Shown: positions 50,317 to 59,589 of the stretch, one piece after another
Numbering within the stretch: the stretch's first letter is position 1
How the letters are laid out: every line of letters starts with the position of its first letter
Origin: Streptomyces longisporoflavus
Lineage (GTDB): Bacteria; Actinomycetota; Actinomycetes; Streptomycetales; Streptomycetaceae
Length of the DNA stretch: 64,000 nucleotides
Direction: 5' to 3'
NCBI RefSeq assembly: GCF_014649775.1
Contig: NZ_BMTR01000018.1
Span: 62,001 to 126,000 of the forward strand
Made by a program: the position numbers and the translations under genes
Notes under the pieces: generated by a model
What the model was told of the DNA's origin: nothing
The model's database searches: none
The model's input: only the letters and a program-made list of their open reading frames with translations

Positions 50317-50975
50317 AGCGTGTCGACGCGGTTGGTCGTGATCGAGTCGACGCCGATGTCGAGGAGACGGCGCATCGAGCGCGGCGTGTCCGGGGTCCAG
50401 GCCGAGACGAGCAGACCTTGGCGCCGTACCCGGTCCACCAGGGCGCGGTTCAGGAGCGAGAAGCGGTAGTTGAGCCAGCGGGGCTTGATCGCGTCGAGGA
50501 CGGCGGGGCGCGGCGGGGCGAGCGTCGTCCAGGTCAGCGCGAGTTCGGCGGCGGGGTCGGCCGCGCGCACCGCGAGCAGCGTCCGGGCGCCCGCGCTGTA
50601 GTACGTCCGATCCGCCGCCCCGCAGTCGGCGACGGCACCGACGATCGCGCGTACGGACCGGGGAGTCGCACCGGGCAGGTCCAGCATCAGGCGTTGGCCC
50701 TCGGTCGCCGCGATGGCCTCTTCCAGAGTGGGTACGCCGCCTTCGGTGAGGCCGCGCACCTCGTCCGCGGAGAGCGTGTCGAGGGGGCGGTCGATCTCCC
50801 ACAGGCGTTTGAGGGTCGCGTCGTGCAACAGGACGGGGACGCCGTCACGGCTGAGGCGGACGTCGATCTCCACCGCGTCCGCGCCCCTGCCGAACGCGGA
50901 GCGCAGGGACGGGAGGGTGTTCTCGCGGAAGCGGTAGGGATCGCCTCGGTGGGCCACGGCTGTCACGGTGCGCAT
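50295..50975 (-). CDS. Glycerophosphodiester phosphodiesterase
   Basis: A 226-residue GDPD-family enzyme, probably cytoplasmic, which hydrolyses glycerophosphodiesters to glycerol-3-phosphate and alcohol. Catalytic and metal residues are in VAHRGDPYRFRENTLPSLRS, VEIDVRLSRDGVPVLLHDAT and the C-terminal VSAWTPDTPRSMRRLLDIGV, ITTNRVD. No signal peptide. Same strand as the adenosine deaminase gene upstream (21-base gap). Confidence 0.92.
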   Translation of the reverse strand: MRTVTAVAHRGDPYRFRENTLPSLRSAFGRGADAVEIDVRLSRDGVPVLLHDATLKRLWEIDRPLDTLSADEVRGLTEGGVPTLEEAIAATEGQRLMLDLPGATPRSVRAIVGAVADCGAADRTYYSAGARTLLAVRAADPAAELALTWTTLAPPRPAVLDAIKPRWLNYRFSLLNRALVDRVRRQGLLVSAWTPDTPRSMRRLLDIGVDSITTNRVDTLHVLRTR

Positions 50976-50996
50976 GGCCCCATTGTGGTGCCGTCC

Positions 50997-52055
50997 TCAG
51001 GGAGCGAGCCAGGTCCGCGTGTACGTGTCGATCTCGGCGACGAGCCGCGACTTGCCCGCGGGGTCGAGGAACGAGGCCTCCACCGCGTTCTTCGCCAGGT
51101 CCGCGATGCCCCGCTCGTCGAGGTCGAGGAGGCGGGCGGCGACCGCGTACTCGTTGTTGAGGTCCGTGCCGAACATGGGCGGGTCGTCGGAGTTGACGGT
51201 GACCGGGATTCCGGCGGCGACGAACTGCTTGATGGGGTGCTCGTCGAGGTTCGCGACGGCGCGGGTCGCGATGTTCGACGTCGGGCAGACCTCCAGCGGG
51301 ATGCGGTGCTCGGCGAGGTGGGCGAGCAGCTTCGGGTCCTGTGCGGCGCTTGTGCCGTGGCCGATGCGCTCGGCGCGCAGGTCGGTCAGGGCGTCCCAGA
51401 TGGTGCCGGGCCCGGTGGTCTCGCCCGCGTGCGGTACGGAGTGCAGGCCCGCCGCGATCGCGCGGTCGAAGTACGGCTTGAACTGCGGGCGCGGCACGCC
51501 GATCTCGGGCCCGCCGAGCCCGAAGGAGACCAGGCCCTCGGGGCGCAGCTTGTCGGTGATCGCGAGCCGCAGCGTCTCCTCGGCGGATTCGAGGCCCGCC
51601 TCGCCGGGGATGTCGAAGCACCAGCGCAGGACGACACCGAGGTCCGCCTCGGCGGACTTGCGGGCGTCCTCGATGGCGTCCATGAAGGCGCGGTCGTCGA
51701 TGCCGCGGCGCACGGAGCTGTACGGGGTGACGGTCAGCTCGGCATAACGGATGTTCTGCCGGGCCATGTCGCGGGCGATCTCGTACGTGAGCAGGCGTAC
51801 GTCGTCCGGGGTGCGGATCAGCTCCACGACCGAGAGGTACACCTGGATGAAGTGGGCGAAGTCCGTGAACGTGAAGAAGTCGGCGAGGGCCTCCACGTCC
51901 GTGGGCACCGCGGAGTCGGGGTGCCGGGCGGAGAGGGCCGAGACGATGCGGGGAGATGCCGAACCGACGTGGTGCACATGCAGTTCCGCCTTGGGCAGTC
52001 CGGCGATGAAGGCATGCGGGTCGCGTGGCTCACGGGCGCTGTGCAGGTCGGTCAC
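50997..52055 (-). CDS. add: Adenosine deaminase
   Basis: Zinc hydrolase, adenosine to inosine, 352 residues. KAELHVHHVG holds the first two zinc His residues, HAGETTGPGTIWDAL the catalytic Glu region, RIGHGTSA and VNSDDPPMFGTDL the remaining site residues. The GTG at 52055 follows GGAGG. It may be an adenosine deaminase-like enzyme of slightly different specificity, since Streptomyces have several paralogues. Confidence 0.92.
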   Translation of the reverse strand: MTDLHSAREPRDPHAFIAGLPKAELHVHHVGSASPRIVSALSARHPDSAVPTDVEALADFFTFTDFAHFIQVYLSVVELIRTPDDVRLLTYEIARDMARQNIRYAELTVTPYSSVRRGIDDRAFMDAIEDARKSAEADLGVVLRWCFDIPGEAGLESAEETLRLAITDKLRPEGLVSFGLGGPEIGVPRPQFKPYFDRAIAAGLHSVPHAGETTGPGTIWDALTDLRAERIGHGTSAAQDPKLLAHLAEHRIPLEVCPTSNIATRAVANLDEHPIKQFVAAGIPVTVNSDDPPMFGTDLNNEYAVAARLLDLDERGIADLAKNAVEASFLDPAGKSRLVAEIDTYTRTWLAP

Positions 52056-52178
52056 GGTTTCCTCCCCAGGAACGGAATTGATCGGCTGATCGGGTAACTC
52101 GGGATCATCCTAGGCCGCGGGCCTTCGGCGCGGGCGGTGGCCGTAGCATGACGGAACGTACGAAAGAGGTGACGCGGC

Positions 52179-52865
52179 ATGTCCCAGGATTCGGGCGAAC
52201 CGGGCACGTCCGAGGGGCGGGACCCGTGGGCTCCGCCGTCCGTGCATCAGCGGTCGACGCCGGCTTCGGGGGTGGGGCCGCAACCGGGGCCGGGACCGGG
52301 TCCGGGCCCGGGGCCGTTCGCGCCTCCGGCCGATGCCGGGGGACAGGGCGAGCCGGTGCCGCCGCCTCCGATCGGGCCCGAGGGGCCGGGGCAGGTGCCC
52401 TACGGCTATCCCGGTTACCCCGGCGGTTATCAGGGCGGTGCGGGCGCGCCGGGCCCGCAGGGCTATCCCGGTTATCCCGGATACCCCGGTAATCCGGGCT
52501 ACCAGGGGCAGGGGCCGCCCGGTTACGGCTGGGCCGCGATGCCGATGGCGCCCGCCAACGGGATGGGCGTGACCGCGCTCGTACTCGGGATCATCGCGGC
52601 CGCCGGCTTCTGCCTGTGGCCCCTGGCGATCGTGCTGGGCATCCTCGCGATCATCTTCGGGGCGATCGGGCGCGGCAGGGCGAAGCGCGGCGAGGCGACG
52701 AACCCCGGCCAGGCGCTGGCCGGGATCATCTGCGGCGCAGCGGGCATCGTCCTGGGCGTGGCCCTGATGGTGGTGCTCGTCCTCGTGCCGGACGACGCGT
52801 TCGAGGAGGACGGGGCTTCGCGGGACGGCGGCAGCTACTCGGCGTCGTTCGTCGTCGAGCCCTGA
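52179..52865 (+). CDS. DUF4190 membrane protein with Pro/Gly-rich N-terminus
   Basis: A 228-residue protein. About 120 residues of Pro/Gly-rich low-complexity sequence (YPGYPGGYQGG and related repeats) precede two membrane spans separated by GRGRAKRGEATNPGQALAGI, the DUF4190 pattern (GVTALVLGIIAAAGFCLWPL, IVLGILAIIFGAI). The short acidic tail is DDAFEEDG. Function unknown; such proteins are often found in the actinomycete envelope. GAAAGAGGTG precedes the ATG. Confidence 0.85.
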   Translation: MSQDSGEPGTSEGRDPWAPPSVHQRSTPASGVGPQPGPGPGPGPGPFAPPADAGGQGEPVPPPPIGPEGPGQVPYGYPGYPGGYQGGAGAPGPQGYPGYPGYPGNPGYQGQGPPGYGWAAMPMAPANGMGVTALVLGIIAAAGFCLWPLAIVLGILAIIFGAIGRGRAKRGEATNPGQALAGIICGAAGIVLGVALMVVLVLVPDDAFEEDGASRDGGSYSASFVVEP

Positions 52866-52916
52866 CCGGGCGGCGGGCGTGATAGCCCCGGGCCGGTCAA
52901 GAAAGGCCCCGGCCGC

Positions 52917-53474
52917 TCAGGCCTGACGCAACCGCTCCCGCGCCTCCATCAAAGCGAAGCCGAGAAGGTTCGGGCCCCGCCACTTCTCGGGCACCCCGGC
53001 GCGCTCGTCGTCGGCCGCCAGGCCTATCCCCCAGACGCGGTCCACCGGGCTCGCCTCCACCAGGACCCGCGACCCCGTGCCCGCCAGGAACGAGCGGAGG
53101 GCGTCACTCGACGCGAACTTGTGGACGCTGCCCTCGACCACGATGCCGAAGCGCTCCCGCTCCCACGTCGCCTCGTCGAAGCCCCGCACCAGACGTCCCG
53201 CCTTCTTCGCCTCGGCGGGTGTCCGTGCGGCGAGGACCGCCGCCTGCGCCTCCGCGTCCGAGAAAAGGCGGGCCTTGGCGGCCATCATCCAGTGCTCGGC
53301 CGTCCCGTACTCCACTCCGTCCACGGTGAACGGCGACGGCCACCACTGGCTCAGGCAGCTCGAACCCAGCGTCCCGTCCTGCCGCGGCCGGTGGCCCCAG
53401 AAGTGCAGATACTTCACCCGCTCGCCCGACTGCACCGCCGCGACCAGCGTGTTCACCGAGTCGATCTTCGTCAT
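52917..53474 (-). CDS. NADAR-family protein (YbiA-like)
   Basis: A 185-residue protein of the NADAR superfamily. Family members cleave N-glycosidic bonds; YbiA acts on riboflavin intermediates and some reverse ADP-ribosylation of DNA. LSQWWPSPFTVDGVEYGTAE, HWMMAAKARLFSDAEAQAAV and DRVWGIGLA, GPNLLGFALMEARERL are family motifs. The ATG 53474 is used; upstream GTG codons are possible. Stands alone, so the role is not given by context. Confidence 0.88.
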   Translation of the reverse strand: MTKIDSVNTLVAAVQSGERVKYLHFWGHRPRQDGTLGSSCLSQWWPSPFTVDGVEYGTAEHWMMAAKARLFSDAEAQAAVLAARTPAEAKKAGRLVRGFDEATWERERFGIVVEGSVHKFASSDALRSFLAGTGSRVLVEASPVDRVWGIGLAADDERAGVPEKWRGPNLLGFALMEARERLRQA

Positions 53475-53569
53475 GCACGCGAGTCTGGCACGCACCACTG
53501 ACATTCCGTCCTGGGTTTTCCAGGACAACTCGACACCTGGTCGACAGATTCCGTCGCGTAACCAAAAGG

Positions 53570-53590
53570 CAACAACGGAATCACTTGTTG
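53570..53590 (+). promoter_or_regulatory. Inverted repeat upstream of the polyamine operon
   Basis: CAACAA and TTGTTG with a 9-base spacer at 53570-53590, 92 bases before the aldehyde dehydrogenase ATG. Possible regulator site or promoter-proximal hairpin. Confidence 0.35.
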
Positions 53591-53682
53591 GAGCCCCACT
53601 GCTCTGTCAGGATCGGCACTCAAATCGATCTGGAGCTACGCCGACCTCCCGGGACGGAGGGGCGACGGCGGAGGAGAGCGTC

Positions 53683-55185
53683 ATGCACAACTTCCAGGCG
53701 CAGGACCATTTCGCGGACGGCGCGCAGTACATCGCCGGACGGCTGACCGAGGGCACATCGGGCCGCACCCACGCCGTCGTCGACCCGGCCACCGGCAACG
53801 AGATCCACCGATACGAACTCGCGGGCGAGAAGGACGTCGACGCCGCTGTCGCCGCCGCCGCGCGCGCCTTCCCCGCATGGGCGGGCGCGACCCCCGGCGA
53901 GCGCTCCGACGCCATGCACCGATTCGCCGCCGTACTGGCGGCACGCGCGGAGGAGTTCGCGCAGGCCGAGTCGCTCCAGTGCGGCAAGCCCATCAAGCTC
54001 AGCCGGGAGTTCGACGTCCCCGGCACCGTCGACAACGCCGCCTTCTTCGCGGGCGCCGCCCGGCACCTCCAAGGCCAGTCGGCCGGTGAGTACTCCGGCG
54101 ACCACACCTCGTACGTACGGCGAGAGCCCATCGGTGTCGTCGGCTCCATCGCGCCCTGGAACTACCCCCTCCAGATGGCCGCCTGGAAGGTGCTTCCCGC
54201 CATCGCCGCGGGCAACACGATCGTCCTCAAGCCCGCCGAACTCACCCCCTTCACCTCGCTGCTCTTCGCGCGGGCCGCGACCGAGGCAGGCATCCCGGAC
54301 GGTGTCGTCAACATCGTCAGCGGGGCGGGGCGGGACGCCGGAGAGCGGCTCGTCGGGCACCCCGACGTCGCCATGACCTCCTTCACCGGGTCCACCGGCG
54401 TCGGCAAGCGCGTCGCCGAGATCGCCACCTCCACCGTCAAGCGGCTGCACCTGGAGCTCGGCGGCAAGGCGCCCTTCGTCGTCTTCGACGACGCCGACCT
54501 GGAGGCCGCCGTGCACGGCGCGGTCGCCGGAGCGCTCATCAACACCGGGCAGGACTGCACGGCCGCCACGCGCGCGTACGTGCAACGTCCCCTGTACGAC
54601 GCCTTCGTGGACGGCGTCGCCGCGCTCATGGAGAGCGTGCGGCTCGGTGACCCCTTCGCCGATGACACCGACCTCGGCCCGCTCATCTCGCACGTCCACC
54701 GCGACCGCGTCGCCGGTTTCGTCGACCGGGCACGCTCCTACGCGCGCGTGGTCACCGGCGGCGAGGCGCTCGACCACCCCGGCGCCTTCTACAAGCCCAC
54801 CCTCATCGCGGACGCCGCGCAGGACAGCGAGATCGTGCAGTCCGAGGTCTTCGGGCCCGTGCTCGTGGTGCTGCCGTTCGACTCCGACGACGAAGGCATC
54901 CGGCTCGCGAACGACACTCCGTACGGTCTCGCCGCCTCGGCCTGGAGCCGCGACGTGTTCCGTGCCAACCGGGCGACCCGAGAGATCAAGGCGGGCTGCG
55001 TGTGGGTCAACGACCACATCCCCATCCTCAGCGAGATGCCGCACGGCGGATACAAGGCGTCGGGCTACGGAAAGGACATGTCCGCCTACTCCTTCGAGGA
55101 GTACACGCAGGTCAAGCACGTCATGTTCGACAACACCGCGGTGGTCCGCAAGGACTGGCACCGCACTGTCTTCGGGGACCGATAG
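53683..55185 (+). CDS. Gamma-aminobutyraldehyde dehydrogenase-type enzyme (copy 2)
   Basis: A 500-residue aldehyde dehydrogenase. IAPWNYPLQMAAWKVLPAIA, LKPAELTPFTS, LELGGKAPFVVFDDADLEAA and NTGQDCTAATRA (catalytic Cys) are present. VKHVMFDNTAVVRKDWHRTV is its C-terminus, longer than copy 1. GGAGGAGAG precedes the ATG. First gene of a run with binding protein, ATPase, two permeases and an FAD oxidase, which strongly implies polyamine catabolism. Confidence 0.92.
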   Translation: MHNFQAQDHFADGAQYIAGRLTEGTSGRTHAVVDPATGNEIHRYELAGEKDVDAAVAAAARAFPAWAGATPGERSDAMHRFAAVLAARAEEFAQAESLQCGKPIKLSREFDVPGTVDNAAFFAGAARHLQGQSAGEYSGDHTSYVRREPIGVVGSIAPWNYPLQMAAWKVLPAIAAGNTIVLKPAELTPFTSLLFARAATEAGIPDGVVNIVSGAGRDAGERLVGHPDVAMTSFTGSTGVGKRVAEIATSTVKRLHLELGGKAPFVVFDDADLEAAVHGAVAGALINTGQDCTAATRAYVQRPLYDAFVDGVAALMESVRLGDPFADDTDLGPLISHVHRDRVAGFVDRARSYARVVTGGEALDHPGAFYKPTLIADAAQDSEIVQSEVFGPVLVVLPFDSDDEGIRLANDTPYGLAASAWSRDVFRANRATREIKAGCVWVNDHIPILSEMPHGGYKASGYGKDMSAYSFEEYTQVKHVMFDNTAVVRKDWHRTVFGDR

Positions 55186-55234
55186 CCAGCAGCCGCCCGA
55201 CCAGCGGCCTCCTCCCGAAAGGGCGATCAAGCGT

Positions 55235-56518
55235 ATGGAGCAGTACGAGCCCGACCTCCCTCAAGCTCTCGACTCCGTTCGGGCGGCGGGGGATCCCCTC
55301 TCCCCGGCCCGACTGGCCGCCATGCGCCGCAGCTTCAGGAACGGCAGGGCCTCCCTCACCCGCCGCTCCCTGCTGCGCGCCTCCGCCGGCGGCGCGTTCG
55401 CGGTCGGCGGCCTCGGCACTCTCGGTGCCTGCGGCATCCCGGCGGCGAGCAAGAGCCAGGGAGAGGTCTCGTCCGACGACCACTCGGCCGACGAGAAGCA
55501 GATCAACTTCTCCAACTGGACCGAGTACATGGACGTCGACGACGACCAGCGCCGCCCCACCCTGGACGCGTTCACCAAGCGCACCGGGATCAAGGTCAAG
55601 TACACCGAGGACATCAACGACAACGTCGAGTTCTTCGGGAAGATCAAGCCGCAGCTCGCGGCGGGCCAGGAAACCGGGCGCGACCTCATCTGCGTCACGG
55701 ACTGGCTCGCGGCCCGGCTCATCCGCTTCGGCTGGGTCCAGAAGCTCGACCCGGCCAACCTGCCGCACGCGTACACCAACCTGGCCGCCCAGTTCCGCAA
55801 CCCGGACTGGGACCCCGGGCGGGCCTACTCGTACCCCTGGACCGGCATCTCCACGGTCATCGCGTACAACAAGAAGGCGACCGACGGCGAGGACATCACC
55901 TCGGTGTCGCAGCTCCTGGACAACCCCAAGCTAAAGGGGCGCGTCGGATTCCTCTCCGAGATGCGCGACACCGTCGGCATGACGCTGATCGACATGGACA
56001 AGGACCCGGCGAAGTTCACCGACAACGACTTCGACGCGGCCATCGCCCGGCTCCAGAAGGCCGTCGACAAGAAGCAGATCCGCCGCTTCACGGGCAACGA
56101 CTACACCTCTGACCTCGACAAGGGCGACATCGCCGCGTGCCTCGGCTGGGCGGGCGACATCGTGCAGCTCCAGGCCGACAACCCCGACATCGCCTTCCAC
56201 ATCCCCGACCAGGGCTACATCACGTCCACGGACAACCTGCTCGTCCCGAACAAGGCGCGCCACAAGCGCAACGCCGAACGGCTCATCGACTACTACTACG
56301 AGCCCGAGCCCGCCGCGCGCCTCGCCGCGTACATCAACTACGTCTGTCCCGTGGACGGTGTGCGCCCCGAGCTGGCGAAGCTCGACAAGGAAGCCGCCGC
56401 GAACTCGCTGATCCTGCCGGACAAGGAGATGGCCGCGAAGTCCCACGGGTTCCGCTCGCTGACGCCGAAGGAAGAGACGGCGTACGAGGAGAAGTTCGCC
56501 AAGCTGACCGGTGCGTAG
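55235..56518 (+). CDS. Spermidine/putrescine-type substrate-binding lipoprotein (copy 2)
   Basis: A 427-residue PotD-type protein. Tat signal SLTRRSLLRASAGGAFAVGG and lipobox LGACG. QINFSNWTEYMDVDDDQRRP, CVTDWLAARLIRFGWVQKLD and NPDIAFHIPDQGYITSTDNL are close to copy 1. It starts 49 bases after the dehydrogenase and belongs to the transporter genes that follow. Confidence 0.93.
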   Translation: MEQYEPDLPQALDSVRAAGDPLSPARLAAMRRSFRNGRASLTRRSLLRASAGGAFAVGGLGTLGACGIPAASKSQGEVSSDDHSADEKQINFSNWTEYMDVDDDQRRPTLDAFTKRTGIKVKYTEDINDNVEFFGKIKPQLAAGQETGRDLICVTDWLAARLIRFGWVQKLDPANLPHAYTNLAAQFRNPDWDPGRAYSYPWTGISTVIAYNKKATDGEDITSVSQLLDNPKLKGRVGFLSEMRDTVGMTLIDMDKDPAKFTDNDFDAAIARLQKAVDKKQIRRFTGNDYTSDLDKGDIAACLGWAGDIVQLQADNPDIAFHIPDQGYITSTDNLLVPNKARHKRNAERLIDYYYEPEPAARLAAYINYVCPVDGVRPELAKLDKEAAANSLILPDKEMAAKSHGFRSLTPKEETAYEEKFAKLTGA

Positions 56519-56544
56519 GGCTGCGCTGGACCGCGGCCGTTTGA

Positions 56545-56626
56545 ATCTGCGGGCCCTGCGTGGCTGATCGCGCCCACGCGGCGGAGCCGCATATGTCACC
56601 GCCCCGCGCCCCTGAAGGGGCGCCTC
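56545..56626. repeat. REP-like Streptomyces intergenic repeat
   Basis: The segment gcggcggagccgcat then ccgccccgcgcccctgaagg is similar to palindromic repeats I recall from many Streptomyces intergenic regions. It contains CGCCCC / GGGGCG with a short loop. It lies between the binding protein and ATPase genes and could moderate expression between them. Confidence 0.45.
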
Positions 56627-56658
56627 CGTTCCTCCCCTCGACTTCCCTGGACCCCACC

Positions 56659-57819
56659 ATGACCTCTGCTCAAGAACACGGCGGCGACGTCCGCCTCACC
56701 GGGATCAGCAAGACGTACGGCTCCTTCACCGCCGTCCGCCCCCTCGACCTCACCGTGCCGCAGGGCTCCTTCTTCGCGCTGCTCGGCGCGTCCGGCTGTG
56801 GCAAGACCACCACGCTCCGCATGATCGCGGGCCTGGAGGAGCCCAGCTCGGGCACCGTGCACTTGGGCGAGCAGGACGTCACGGCACTGCCGCCGTACAA
56901 GCGGCCGGTCAACACGGTTTTCCAGTCGTACGCGCTCTTCCCGCACCTCGACATCTTCGAGAACGTCGCCTTCGGCCTGCGCAGGCGCGGCATCAAGTCG
57001 GTGAAGGGCCAGGTCGGCGAGATGCTCGACCTCGTCCAGCTCGGCGAGCAGGCCCGCAAGAAGCCGCACCAGCTCTCCGGCGGCCAGCAGCAGCGCGTCG
57101 CCGTGGCCCGCGCCCTGATCAACCACCCCAAGGTGCTGCTCCTGGACGAGCCGCTCGGCGCCCTCGACCTCAAGCTGCGCCGCCAGATGCAGCTCGAACT
57201 CAAGCGCATCCAGACCGAGGTGGGCATCACCTTCATCCACGTCACGCACGACCAGGAAGAGGCCATGACGATGGCCGACCAGGTCGCGGTGATGAACGCG
57301 GGCCGGGTCGAACAGCTCGGCGCCCCCGCCGACCTCTACGAGAACCCCCGCACCACCTTCGTCGCCAACTTCCTCGGCACGTCGAACTTCATAGCGGCGG
57401 AGATCGCGGGCCGCAGCGGCGACGACCTCACCCTCAAGGCGGGCGACGGCAAGCTCACGCTGCCCGCCGAGCGATGTACGGCGCCCACCACCACGGGCGG
57501 CAAGGTCATCCTCGGCGTGCGCCCCGAGAAGATCTCCCTCACGCACGCCGACGACGCCGGGCAGATCCCCGAGGGGCGCAACCGGATCACGGGCCGCATC
57601 GCCGACAGCAGCTTCATCGGCGTATCGACGCAGTACGTCGTCCACAGCCCGGTCTGCGACGCGTTCGAGGTCTACGCCCAGAACATCGAGCGCGACACCC
57701 GCCTGGTCCCCGGCGTCGACGTCGTCCTGCACTGGAACCCGGCGCACACCTTCGGCCTGGACGCCGCCCAGGACATCGAAGCGGGCGTCGAGAAGGTCGA
57801 GGAGGACGCCTCCGCATGA
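56659..57819 (+). CDS. potA: Spermidine/putrescine ABC transporter ATP-binding protein
   Basis: A 386-residue ABC ATPase. Walker A GASGCGKTT, Q-loop VFQSYALFPHLD, signature LSGGQQQRVAVARAL, Walker B VLLLDEPLGALDLKLRRQMQ and switch His VTHDQEEAMTMAD are intact; the TOBE regulatory domain follows (about 290-370). ATG 56659 is preferred over upstream frames that lie in the REP-like element. Confidence 0.93.
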   Translation: MTSAQEHGGDVRLTGISKTYGSFTAVRPLDLTVPQGSFFALLGASGCGKTTTLRMIAGLEEPSSGTVHLGEQDVTALPPYKRPVNTVFQSYALFPHLDIFENVAFGLRRRGIKSVKGQVGEMLDLVQLGEQARKKPHQLSGGQQQRVAVARALINHPKVLLLDEPLGALDLKLRRQMQLELKRIQTEVGITFIHVTHDQEEAMTMADQVAVMNAGRVEQLGAPADLYENPRTTFVANFLGTSNFIAAEIAGRSGDDLTLKAGDGKLTLPAERCTAPTTTGGKVILGVRPEKISLTHADDAGQIPEGRNRITGRIADSSFIGVSTQYVVHSPVCDAFEVYAQNIERDTRLVPGVDVVLHWNPAHTFGLDAAQDIEAGVEKVEEDASA

Positions 57820-58745
57820 CGACCACCCTCACCGACGCGCCGCCGACGAAAGAGCCGGACGCGCCGCCCCGCAAGGCCCGCAGGCGAGGCCGCCTCGTCC
57901 CCTACTGGCTGCTGCTGCCCGGCATCCTCTGGCTGGTCGTCTTCTTCGCGCTGCCGCTGGTCTACCAGGCGTCGACGTCCGTCCAGACCGGCTCCCTGGA
58001 AGACGGCTTCAAGGTCACCTGGCACTTCGCGACCTACTGGGACGCGCTGAGCGACTACTGGCCGCAGTTCCTGCGCTCGGTGATGTACGCGGGCTCCGCC
58101 ACGATCCTGTGTCTGCTGCTCGGCTATCCGCTCGCGTATCTCATCGCGTTCCGCGCGGGCCGCTGGCGCAACCTCATCCTGGTCCTGGTCATCGCGCCGT
58201 TCTTCACCAGCTTCCTCATCCGTACGCTGGCGTGGAAGACGATCCTCGCGGACGGTGGCCCCGTCGTGGGCGCCCTGAACTCGCTGCACGTCCTGGACGT
58301 CACCAGCTGGCTGGGGGTCACGGAAGGCGACCGGGTCCTCGCCACACCGCTCGCGGTGATCTGCGGACTCACGTACAACTTCCTGCCGTTCATGATCCTG
58401 CCGCTCTACACCTCCCTGGAGCGCATCGACGGCCGGCTGCACGAAGCGGCGGGCGACCTCTACGCGAGGCCGTCCACGACCTTCCGCAAGGTGACCTTCC
58501 CGCTGTCCATGCCGGGCGTCGTCTCCGGAACGCTGCTCACCTTCATTCCGGCGGCGGGCGATTACGTCAACGCGGATCTGCTCGGCTCCACCGACACCCG
58601 CATGGTCGGAAACGTCATCCAGACGCAGTTCCTGCGCATTCTGGATTACCCGACGGCCGCGGCGCTCTCCTTCATCCTGATGGCGGCGATCCTCGTGATG
58701 GTCACTTTCTACATCCGTAAGTCCGGGACGGAGGATCTCGTCTGA
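57816..58745 (+). CDS. potB: Spermidine/putrescine ABC transporter permease (PotB type)
   Basis: A 309-residue permease with about six membrane spans (WLLLPGILWLVVFFALPLVY and others) and the EAA loop HEAAGDLYARPSTTFRKVTF. ATGA overlap with potA. Confidence 0.92.
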   Translation: MTTTLTDAPPTKEPDAPPRKARRRGRLVPYWLLLPGILWLVVFFALPLVYQASTSVQTGSLEDGFKVTWHFATYWDALSDYWPQFLRSVMYAGSATILCLLLGYPLAYLIAFRAGRWRNLILVLVIAPFFTSFLIRTLAWKTILADGGPVVGALNSLHVLDVTSWLGVTEGDRVLATPLAVICGLTYNFLPFMILPLYTSLERIDGRLHEAAGDLYARPSTTFRKVTFPLSMPGVVSGTLLTFIPAAGDYVNADLLGSTDTRMVGNVIQTQFLRILDYPTAAALSFILMAAILVMVTFYIRKSGTEDLV

Positions 58746-59548
58746 TGGCTGCCTTCTTCCGCTGGCTGAGCGGCAAATTCGTCGTCATCGCGGGTCTGCT
58801 GACGCTCGCGTATCTGCTGCTGCCGAACGTCGTCGTGACGGTGTTCTCCTTCAACAAACCGAAGGGGCGCTTCAATTACGCCTGGCAGGACTTCTCGCTC
58901 GACGCCTGGAAGGACCCGTGCGGCGTCGCCGACATGTGCGGCTCGCTCAGCCTGAGCCTGCAGATCGCCGCCTGGGCGACGATCGGCGCGACCGTGCTCG
59001 GCACGATGATCGCCTTCGCGCTCGTGCGCTACCGCTTCCGGGCGCGCGGCGCGGTCAGCTCGCTGATCTTCCTGCCGATGGCGATGCCCGAGGTCGTGAT
59101 GGCCGCCTCGCTGCTCACGCTCTTCCTCAACATGGGCGCGCAGCTCGGCTTCTGGACGATTCTCATCGCCCACATCATGTTCTGCCTCAGCTTCGTGGTG
59201 ACCGCCGTCAAGGCGCGCGTGATGTCCATGGACCCGCGCCTCGAACAGGCCGCACAGGACCTTTACGCGGGGCCCGTGCAGACCTTCGTCCGGGTCACGC
59301 TGCCGATCGCCGCACCCGGTATCGCGGCGGGCGCGCTGCTCGCCTTCGCGCTCTCCTTCGACGATTTCATCATCACGAATTTCAACGCGGGCTCGACCGT
59401 GACGTTCCCCATGTTCGTCTGGGGATCGGCACAGCGCGGTACTCCCGTTCAGATCAATGTGATCGGCACGGCGATGTTCCTCGTCGCCGTCGTCCTGGTG
59501 CTCGGCGGAATGATCGTCTCCAAGCGCCGCAACAAGCAGTCGGCATAA
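58745..59548 (+). CDS. potC: Spermidine/putrescine ABC transporter permease (PotC type)
   Basis: A 267-residue permease with six membrane spans and the EAA loop LEQAAQDLYAGPVQTFVRVT. TGATG overlap with potB. ATPase, two permeases and binding protein form a complete importer. Confidence 0.92.
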   Translation: MAAFFRWLSGKFVVIAGLLTLAYLLLPNVVVTVFSFNKPKGRFNYAWQDFSLDAWKDPCGVADMCGSLSLSLQIAAWATIGATVLGTMIAFALVRYRFRARGAVSSLIFLPMAMPEVVMAASLLTLFLNMGAQLGFWTILIAHIMFCLSFVVTAVKARVMSMDPRLEQAAQDLYAGPVQTFVRVTLPIAAPGIAAGALLAFALSFDDFIITNFNAGSTVTFPMFVWGSAQRGTPVQINVIGTAMFLVAVVLVLGGMIVSKRRNKQSA

Positions 59549-59589
59549 AGCCACGCACGCTTTTCTGATCTCTGAAGGAGTTGGAAATC

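Noticed and set aside
50214..52097. A 627-codon plus-strand frame opposite GDPD and adenosine deaminase
   Set aside because: Antisense shadow of two well-supported enzymes without motifs of its own.
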